The translations under genes and the position numbers were made by a program. From positions 1-11,687 of the forward strand of contig JAPLSI010000097.1 in assembly GCA_026398715.1 (NCBI GenBank): DNA of 11,687 bases, read 5' to 3'. The DNA comes from Gammaproteobacteria bacterium. GTDB taxonomy: Bacteria > Pseudomonadota > Gammaproteobacteria > Xanthomonadales > Xanthomonadaceae. Positions 4,982 through 11,687 of the stretch are shown here, piece after piece; position 1 is the stretch's first letter, and each line of letters begins with the position of its first letter. The notes beneath the pieces are model-generated. The model saw only the letters and a program-made list of their open reading frames with translations, made no database searches and was not told the origin of the DNA.

Positions 4982-5446
4982 ATGAAGACCCTGCTCACGA
5001 TTGCATTTGCGGCCTTGACTGCCTTTCCAGTACCCGCCCCGGCCGCGACCACGCCAATCGAGGCAACCCAGACCTGCCTGACCGACAACACCTCCGGCAA
5101 GGACCGCAAACTGCTTGCGAAGTGGATTTTCCTGTCCATGGCCGCGCACCCGGAGCTCAAGACCCTCTCGACGGCGACCGCGCAAACGCGGGAAGACACG
5201 TCGCGCGAATTCGCGGGCCTGGTAACGCGCCTGATGACGGTTGATTGCAAGAATCAGATGCAGGCCCTGATCGGAACGGATGACGATGTATTGGGCGCGA
5301 TGAAGGTCGCATTTTCCCATCTGGGCGAAGTTGCCATGCAGGAGTTGATGGCCAACAAGGACGTGGACACGTCGATCTCCCAGTTCGGAAAGTTCATGGA
5401 TGAAGAGGAACTGTCTGCCGCGCTGAAGCCCAAGGCGAGCAAGTAG
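4982..5446 (+). CDS. Hypothetical exported protein (154 aa)
   Basis: The N-terminus MKTLLTIAFAALTAFPVPAPAA is a clear Sec signal peptide with cleavage probably after APA (about residue 22). The mature part is about 130 residues, mostly helical. It has two cysteines, in QTCLTDN and TVDCKNQ, spaced to form one disulfide in the periplasm. Landmarks are TCLTDNTSGKDRKLLAKWIFLSMAAHPEL and the C-terminal ISQFGKFMDEEELSAALKPKASK. I recall proteins of this layout in Xanthomonadales but no known function. It has its own AAGGA at 4968-4972 and a possible promoter upstream. It is the first gene of the GC-rich, attC-free block, and a 56-base gap separates it from the OsmC gene. Confidence 0.8.
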   Translation: MKTLLTIAFAALTAFPVPAPAATTPIEATQTCLTDNTSGKDRKLLAKWIFLSMAAHPELKTLSTATAQTREDTSREFAGLVTRLMTVDCKNQMQALIGTDDDVLGAMKVAFSHLGEVAMQELMANKDVDTSISQFGKFMDEEELSAALKPKASK

Positions 5447-5502
5447 TAGCCCCACCCGCAAGCATGCAGTAGTCCGACACTCAGCATCGAAGGAGATTCC
5501 AA

Positions 5503-6036
5503 GTGCGCATTTCAGTGAATGAACGTCAGATTCCCTTGCGTGCCCATTACAAGACTTCGCCGGAGGCCGCGATGGTGCGCGACCACGCGCGCACTTCCTC
5601 GGCGGATCACTCGGACCCTTTCCACGCAACGGTTGAACCCATGGATGGATGCGGCACCCTGGTGCCGGTGGGAGTCCACAAGGCGGTCGGCGGCATGCAC
5701 GATGCTCCGACGCCAGGCGACCTGCTCTGCGCTGCGCTGGCCGCATGCCAGGACTCGTCGGTTCGCATGGTCGCCAACCTGCTGGGGGTCGAACTGACGT
5801 TCCTGGAGGTCAGGGTGACCGCTGAAGTGGATGTGCGAGGAACCCTCGGCGTCAGCCGGGATGTTCCCGTGGGGTTCCAGTCGATTCGATGCGATATCGA
5901 CCTCAGGGCGAAGGAAGGCACGCGCCCCGAACTGCTCGAAAAATTGAAGGTCGCTGCGGAACATTGTTGTGTCGTCCAGCAGACCCTGCGCAACCCTCCT
6001 CGCGTCCAGACGACATTTTCCGATGAAAACACTTGA
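5503..6036 (+). CDS. OsmC-like family protein (177 aa)
   Basis: It belongs to the OsmC/Ohr superfamily of thiol-dependent hydroperoxide reductases, though many OsmC-like members are uncharacterised. Motifs are PTPGDLLCAALAACQDSSVRMVA, with the first-helix Cys82, and the second cysteine in EHCCVVQQTLRNPP (Cys155/Cys156), where classical members read CPVSNTL. Both redox positions are therefore occupied, with a doubled second Cys. An N-terminal extension of about 50 residues resembles the longer OsmC-like subgroup. The GTG start is supported by AAGGAG at 5490-5495. The 3' end overlaps the ATG of the methyltransferase by 14 bases, implying joint translation. The likely role is cytosolic peroxide or thiol chemistry. 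Confidence 0.85.
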   Translation: MRISVNERQIPLRAHYKTSPEAAMVRDHARTSSADHSDPFHATVEPMDGCGTLVPVGVHKAVGGMHDAPTPGDLLCAALAACQDSSVRMVANLLGVELTFLEVRVTAEVDVRGTLGVSRDVPVGFQSIRCDIDLRAKEGTRPELLEKLKVAAEHCCVVQQTLRNPPRVQTTFSDENT

Positions 6037-6484
6037 GCTGAAGATTCCGCCGCCGCTGGTTGCGCTGACCGTCGCCGCTGCCATGTGGTTCGCGCATCGA
6101 TACGCGCCCTCGCTGGACCTGATGATTCCGTGGCGAGTGGCGATAGCCATCGCACTGGCGGTGCTCGGCATCGCGCTGGCCCTGGCCGGGGTGTTCGCGT
6201 TCCGCAAGGCGAAGACCACGGTAAACCCCCTGAAACCAGAAACCACGTCATCGGTGGTCGCGACCGGCATCTATCGATTCACTCGCAATCCGATGTACCT
6301 GGGGCTGCTGGTCGTGCTGGTCGGCTGGGCTGTATTTCTCGCCAATGGCATTGCCTTCGGGCTGGCGCCATTGTTTATGCTTTACATGAATCGCTTCCAG
6401 ATTGGCCCGGAGGAGCGCGTGCTGTCCGGTCACTTCGGCAGCGAGTACGCCCAGTACATGCAATCCGTGCGACGCTGGCTTTAG
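6023..6484 (+). CDS. ICMT/PEMT-like membrane methyltransferase (153 aa)
   Basis: It belongs to the isoprenylcysteine carboxyl methyltransferase / phospholipid methyltransferase family. Hydrophobic helices lie at about 10-27, 33-60 and 95-125. The family signature is complete: VVATGIYRFTRNPMYLGLLVVLVGW (about 76-100), with the RNPMYxG SAM-site motif, then GPEERVLSGHFGSEYAQYMQSVRRWL with the EE..L...FG..Y..Y...V.RW pattern at the C-terminus. Bacterial members act in the inner membrane on small lipophilic acceptors that are mostly unknown. I chose the ATG at 6023 (MKTLELKIPPP), since the upstream extension of the frame lies inside OsmC. Start and OsmC stop overlap, so the pair is probably translationally coupled. 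Confidence 0.88.
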   Translation: MKTLELKIPPPLVALTVAAAMWFAHRYAPSLDLMIPWRVAIAIALAVLGIALALAGVFAFRKAKTTVNPLKPETTSSVVATGIYRFTRNPMYLGLLVVLVGWAVFLANGIAFGLAPLFMLYMNRFQIGPEERVLSGHFGSEYAQYMQSVRRWL

Positions 6485-6508
6485 GCTGACAACGAATCGG
6501 AGGTAACG

Positions 6509-6913
6509 ATGGCAAGGATTACCGGAATCGGCGGCGTGTTCCTGAAGTGCAAGGGCGACAGCGTTGCGCTCGCGGCCTGGTACCAGCAACACCTGGGCTT
6601 GCCGCTGGAGCCGTGGGGCGGCGCGGTACTCCGATGGCCGGACGACACGGCCAGCGACAAGGGCCTGACGGTGTGGAATCTGGCGGGCAAGGACAGCCAA
6701 TGGTTCAGTCCGAGCGAATCGTCCTTCATGATCAACTACCGGGTGGACGACCTGGACGAAATGCTTGGCCAATTGCACGCCGCGGGCGTGGCTGTCGTGG
6801 CCGGCCCGGAGTCGCACGAGAACGGCAAGTTCGCCTGGATCATGGACCCGGACGGCAACAAGGTCGAGCTTTGGCAGCCGATGGCCTGGGACGAAAAGAA
6901 CAAGGGCGCGTAA
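6509..6913 (+). CDS. VOC/glyoxalase-fold protein (134 aa)
   Basis: It has a complete two-half VOC fold. Half one contains GIGGVFLKCKGDSVALAAWYQQHLGLPLEPWGGAVLRW, the typical helix and PxxxYxxxLG turn. Half two contains FMINYRVDDLDEMLGQLHAAGVAVV and ends GKFAWIMDPDGNKVELWQP, with the conserved DPDGNxxEL strand whose Glu is a usual metal ligand. The first-half metal His is not evident. Related proteins are glyoxalase-like, dioxygenase-like or bleomycin-binding; none can be chosen here. CGGAGG precedes the ATG. It sits 24 bases after the methyltransferase and is probably in the same operon. Confidence 0.86.
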   Translation: MARITGIGGVFLKCKGDSVALAAWYQQHLGLPLEPWGGAVLRWPDDTASDKGLTVWNLAGKDSQWFSPSESSFMINYRVDDLDEMLGQLHAAGVAVVAGPESHENGKFAWIMDPDGNKVELWQPMAWDEKNKGA

Positions 6914-6936
6914 GCGCATGCAGTTGGGAGAATCGT

Positions 6937-6960
6937 ATGCGCTGGTGCCGGCCCTGCTAA
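6937..6960 (+). CDS. Seven-codon mini-ORF coupled to the next gene by TAATG
   Basis: GGGAG at 6926-6930 is well placed for the ATG at 6937, which encodes only MRWCRPC before TAA at 6958-6960. The A of that stop is the first base of the next gene's ATG. The next gene has no Shine-Dalgarno of its own, so ribosomes finishing the mini-ORF could restart there. An alternative is that the true start of the next gene is the in-frame ATG at 6918. Confidence 0.3.
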   Translation: MRWCRPC

Positions 6961-7277
6961 TGAAGCGCCTGATTCCCTTCGTCGCGCTGGCAGTCACCGC
7001 TTGCCTGGCCAGCGGACAGGCCGTCGCCGAGCCCTATTCCGGAAATCCCCGCGACGACCCTGCGGTTCGAATCGTTTCCTGGATCCTGCTGGTCGGCTTC
7101 AGCCTGGCCGCCGGTCTCCTGCCTGCCCTGTATCGATGCAGGTCGGACCTTCGGGCTTTCCCGATTGCCGCCAACACGCTGGCGTTCGGCCTGGCCGTCG
7201 GACTTGTTTGCTATCTTTCACCCGTATTCGATGTGTTGTCGGAGTTGGTGTCGCTCGTGCTTCACCTGGTCCTGTAG
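6960..7277 (+). CDS. Small membrane protein with signal peptide (105 aa), unknown
   Basis: The start MKRLIPFVALAVTACLASGQAVAEP is a signal peptide with an AVA-E cleavage site near residue 24, which is why I prefer ATG 6960 over the in-frame ATG 6918. Two or three hydrophobic segments follow (about 38-58 and 72-105), separated by a basic loop, YRCRSDLR. The mature protein is thus mainly membrane-embedded, with a short N-terminal periplasmic stretch (YSGNPRDDPAV). I do not recognise a family. The gene after it is also a small polytopic membrane protein, 15 bases on, so the two could act together. Confidence 0.65.
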   Translation: MKRLIPFVALAVTACLASGQAVAEPYSGNPRDDPAVRIVSWILLVGFSLAAGLLPALYRCRSDLRAFPIAANTLAFGLAVGLVCYLSPVFDVLSELVSLVLHLVL

Positions 7278-7292
7278 CAGCGGAGATAATCG

Positions 7293-7688
7293 ATGGCACT
7301 GCTGGTCGGCTTTGTACTTGCGCTTGCCGTTGGCGTCTTCGCCCGAATCGTCGGGCTCGACCGCGATCGGGCGTTCTATCCGACGGTGATGATTGTCATC
7401 GCAAGCCTGTATGGATTGTTCGCAGTGATGGCATCGTCGACGAGCGCCCTGCTGATGGAATCGCTGGTGGCCGTCGCCTTCGTGGCAGCGGCCGTATCGG
7501 GATTCAAATGGTCGCAGTGGACCGTCGTGATAGCGCTCGCCGCGCATGGCCTGTTCGACCTGGTTCACGGCGCGGTGATCCACAACCCGGGTGTCCCCGA
7601 GTGGTGGCCGCCATTCTGCCTCGGCTACGACCTGACCGCCGCGGGCTACCTGGCCTGGCTGCTGAAGAGCGGACGCGTGCCGCACTAA
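7293..7688 (+). CDS. Four-TM hypothetical membrane protein (131 aa)
   Basis: It has four hydrophobic helices at about 1-20, 27-50, 54-70 plus 75-90, and 108-125. Conserved-looking loop residues are FARIVGLDRDRAFYPT in the first loop, and AHGLFDLVHGAVIHNPGVPEWWPPFCLGYD before the last helix. The pairing of AHGxxDxxHG with a PxWWPxFCxxYD loop recalls an uncharacterised bacterial family of small integral membrane proteins (possibly the DUF6010 type); I cannot confirm the number. The His, Asp and Trp residues in that loop could form a site at the membrane face. The ATG is preceded by GCGGAGA and the protein lies in the middle of the compact block. Confidence 0.75.
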   Translation: MALLVGFVLALAVGVFARIVGLDRDRAFYPTVMIVIASLYGLFAVMASSTSALLMESLVAVAFVAAAVSGFKWSQWTVVIALAAHGLFDLVHGAVIHNPGVPEWWPPFCLGYDLTAAGYLAWLLKSGRVPH

Positions 7689-7709
7689 CGCAAGAAGAGA
7701 AGTGCTCGC

Positions 7710-8060
7710 ATGAAACTAAGTCGTCTTGTTCCAATGCAGCCCGTTGCCAGCCTCGCCACCAGCGTGGATTTCTACGAGAAGCTGGGCTTCGTGGTGGAAA
7801 CGCGCAACGACGATTGGGGATGGGCCATGTTGCGCTGTGGCGAGTGCCAGCTGATGCTCGACCAGTCGATCAATTTGCACGCGGGCATTCCCAGGATTGC
7901 CGTCCTGTACCTGTATCCGGAAGACCTGGCCGACTTCCATCGCAACGCCCGCGGCAACGGCCTGCGCATCCCGGACCTGGAATCCACTTTTTACGGCATG
8001 ACGGAATTCCGCATCGAGGATCCGGACGGCAACAGACTCTGGATCGGCCAAGCCAACTGA
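7710..8060 (+). CDS. VOC-fold protein, bleomycin-resistance-like (116 aa)
   Basis: It is a short VOC protein. It begins LVPMQPVASLATSVDFYEKLGFVVETRNDDWGWAMLRCGECQLMLDQS, the usual PxxxxxxSxxFYxxLGF opening, and ends FYGMTEFRIEDPDGNRLWIGQAN. The final strand has Leu-Trp where metal-dependent members have Glu. That is typical of bleomycin-binding-type, non-metal VOC proteins, which act as dimers that sequester ligands. A role in drug resistance is not shown, since many such proteins are unassigned. AAGAAGAGAAG lies upstream of the ATG and the next gene follows after 10 bases. Confidence 0.85.
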   Translation: MKLSRLVPMQPVASLATSVDFYEKLGFVVETRNDDWGWAMLRCGECQLMLDQSINLHAGIPRIAVLYLYPEDLADFHRNARGNGLRIPDLESTFYGMTEFRIEDPDGNRLWIGQAN

Positions 8061-8070
8061 GGAGGATCAC

Positions 8071-8427
8071 ATGACAAGTCCTGCACAAACACTTCGCATC
8101 TTTGGCGGCTATCTGATCGCATTGGCGGCAGTACTGATCGTTGCACCGAATCTGTTGTTGGCGGCTTTCGGAATGGCGCCGGTAACCGACGTGTGGATTC
8201 GCGTCGCCGGAATGCTGGCGGGCTTGCTTGGCGTCTACTACGTCCTCGCGGCAACGGCCGGTTTTACTCAGTTCTTCGCGTGGACGGTGTGGATTCGCCT
8301 GTCCGTCTTCGTGTTCTTCGGTGCCTTCGTACTGCTGAAGCTGGCGCCGCCCATGCTGCTGGTGTTTGCGATAGTGGACGCCGCTGCGGCAATCTGGACG
8401 TGGATGGCACTCAAGCGCGCCCGGTAG
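8071..8427 (+). CDS. Four-TM small membrane protein (118 aa), unknown
   Basis: After MTSPAQTLRIFG the protein is almost entirely hydrophobic. It has four helices at about 13-34, 42-65, 70-90 and 91-113, short loops, and the basic end ALKRAR. The pattern of small residues (Gly/Ala) between helices suggests tight packing and oligomers. I do not recognise the family. The start lies behind GAGGAGG, with only 10 bases from the VOC stop, so it is almost certainly in the same operon. Its stop is followed directly by a short tandem repeat. Confidence 0.75.
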   Translation: MTSPAQTLRIFGGYLIALAAVLIVAPNLLLAAFGMAPVTDVWIRVAGMLAGLLGVYYVLAATAGFTQFFAWTVWIRLSVFVFFGAFVLLKLAPPMLLVFAIVDAAAAIWTWMALKRAR

Positions 8428-8450
8428 GCCGCGTCGGCCGCGTCGGCCGC
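8427..8450. repeat. Short tandem repeat, 9-bp unit, about 2.7 copies
   Basis: GGCCGCGTC occurs at 8427-8435 and 8436-8444, followed by the partial copy GGCCGC. It sits right after the stop codon of the preceding gene and looks like a slippage product; no function is evident. Confidence 0.7.
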
Positions 8451-8483
8451 CATTTATTGGTTCAAGCACAAACGGAGTCAGGC

Positions 8484-8897
8484 ATGAAGCGAGTTTCGCT
8501 GCTGTTGGGGTTGGCAGGCGTGTCGTTGTTCTGCCTGGGCGTCGGCACGGGCCTGTCGGCCAAGGCCTACAGCGACTCGAAGAATCGAGTCGAGAAGAAC
8601 CGCACCGACCTGTCGGGTGCGCCGGGCATGGAAGTGATTGCGTCGATCGCGGAGTACAAGCCCGGCGAAAGCCTGGACCTGCATTCGCATCCCGGTATCG
8701 AGGCATCCTACGTGGTGCAGGGCGCGTCGCTGGGATTTGCGGGTGAAGCGCCGATTACGCTGGCCACGGGATCGACCCTGCTGGCGCTTCGCGACATCAA
8801 GCACGGCGACTTCACGATTGTTGGCGACACGTCGCTGAAGCTGTACACCGTGCACATCGTCGACAAGGGCGAGCCCTTGTACGAATTCGGCAAGTAA
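8484..8897 (+). CDS. Membrane-anchored or exported cupin (137 aa)
   Basis: The N-terminus MKRVSLLLGLAGVSLFCLGVGTGLSAKA is a signal peptide or signal anchor, placing the domain in the periplasm. Cupin motif 1 is perfect: G61-x5-HSH-x3-E-x6-G, giving probable metal ligands His67, His69 and Glu73. In motif 2, RDIKHGDFTI supplies His107 as the fourth ligand, but the usual PxG turn is diverged. The barrel is thus likely to bind a metal, in contrast to the DUF861-type cupin at 3673. Such small exported cupins are often uncharacterised. The ATG is preceded by CGGAG. The gene ends the co-directional block and is followed at once by a strong hairpin. Confidence 0.8.
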   Translation: MKRVSLLLGLAGVSLFCLGVGTGLSAKAYSDSKNRVEKNRTDLSGAPGMEVIASIAEYKPGESLDLHSHPGIEASYVVQGASLGFAGEAPITLATGSTLLALRDIKHGDFTIVGDTSLKLYTVHIVDKGEPLYEFGK

Positions 8898-8906
8898 AGC
8901 GCTGCT

Positions 8907-8936
8907 GACCTGGCGCGGGCCATCCCGCGCCAGGTC
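8907..8936. terminator. Bidirectional hairpin between convergent genes
   Basis: GACCTGGCGCGGG (8907-8919) and CCCGCGCCAGGTC (8924-8936) form a perfect 13-bp GC-rich stem with a four-base loop. It lies between the cupin stop (8897) and the katG stop (8950), so it can serve both strands. Neither side has a good U-run, so termination would be imperfectly intrinsic. Confidence 0.6.
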
Positions 8937-8949
8937 GTTGCAACAATTG

Positions 8950-11347
<2,398 letters not shown>

Positions 11348-11687
11348 ATGAACCTGATATTTCGACAAATCGTCTTCTGGATCCTGATCGGCGTTGCGCT
11401 GTTCGTGCTGGTGCTTGCCGTGCAATACCAGCTTCGGCTTCGCATGGCCGCCGGCGAAGACCTGGTGATTGGCATGAGCGAGGCGACCTGGACCGATTGC
11501 GTGCCCGGCAACTCGAAGATGCGCGGCCGCATCGACCGGGTGCGCCTGAACGGCGTGGTGGTTACCGACACCGATGGCGCCTTTACCGAAGCCAACGACC
11601 TGGTTCGGCTGAAGGACGGCGACTTGATTTGCCCCGGCCTGGAACTGCGATTGCTGTACGCGCGACAGCGGCAGTACTTCGTTCCAT
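11348..11687 (+). CDS. N-terminal part of an anchored envelope protein, cut by the window edge
   Basis: The frame from ATG 11348 is open to the end of the window (113 codons). Residues about 4-26 (IFRQIVFWILIGVALFVLVLAV) are one strong membrane anchor. A soluble, probably periplasmic, domain follows with SEATWTDCVPGNSKMRGRIDRVRLNG, VVVTDTDGAFTEANDLVRLKDGDLICPGLELRLLY. Two cysteines (in TDCVP and LICPG) could form a disulfide. Codon third positions in this frame are GC-rich, unlike the overlapping frame from ATG 11332, which I take as a shadow. I do not recognise a family. No strong Shine-Dalgarno is seen, so the start is probable but not certain. It is transcribed away from katG. Confidence 0.65.
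   Translation, partial: MNLIFRQIVFWILIGVALFVLVLAVQYQLRLRMAAGEDLVIGMSEATWTDCVPGNSKMRGRIDRVRLNGVVVTDTDGAFTEANDLVRLKDGDLICPGLELRLLYARQRQYFVP

Noticed and set aside
4736..5746. - strand frame of 336 codons across the secreted-protein gene
   Set aside because: It overlaps three well-supported + strand starts or domains, and its product is Arg/Gly/Pro-rich without a family pattern.
7001..8074. + strand frame of 357 codons
   Set aside because: It is an out-of-frame shadow over two membrane proteins and a VOC protein; its Arg/Pro-rich composition is typical of shifted GC-rich frames.

Overview
The window looks like chromosome from a high-GC gammaproteobacterium, most likely of the Xanthomonadales/Lysobacter type. 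This is inferred from base composition, gene style and the presence of a catalase-peroxidase; no marker gene in the window fixes the taxon. The first 17 or so genes all lie on the + strand. They are followed by a convergent katG on the - strand and the start of a divergent + strand membrane protein that runs off the right edge.

Region 1 (about 1-4860) reads as a decayed integron gene-cassette array. It holds short, unrelated, same-strand genes: the tail of a possible flavin-binding protein, a one-TM hypothetical, a truncated SnoaL/NTF2-like remnant, a DJ-1/PfpI protein, a small two-TM protein, a RibD-type reductase, an alpha/beta hydrolase, a DUF861-type cupin, a VOC protein and an NTF2-like protein. 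Between them I found three roughly 70-bp attC-like elements (792-862, 1611-1678, 3578-3644), one more that is recognisable mainly by its repeat identity to the second (2003-2066), and one collapsed half-site on a stop codon (4432-4453). No integrase or attI is in the window; if the array is real, intI would be expected to the left.

Region 2 (about 4900-8900) is GC-richer, tightly packed and lacks attC signals. It holds a secreted hypothetical, an OsmC-like protein overlapping an ICMT/PEMT-like methyltransferase, two VOC proteins, three small membrane proteins and a membrane-anchored cupin. The spacing suggests one or a few transcription units, starting at a possible promoter before 4982 and ending at a perfect 13-bp hairpin at 8907-8936.

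Region 3 (8950-11687) holds katG with all catalytic residues, an AT-rich upstream region with an OxyR-like operator (11217-11253), and a divergent partial gene for an N-terminally anchored envelope protein. Functionally the window is biased towards small-molecule detoxification and oxidative stress (KatG, OsmC, DJ-1/PfpI, three VOC folds, two cupins). Apart from KatG, the substrates cannot be read from sequence.
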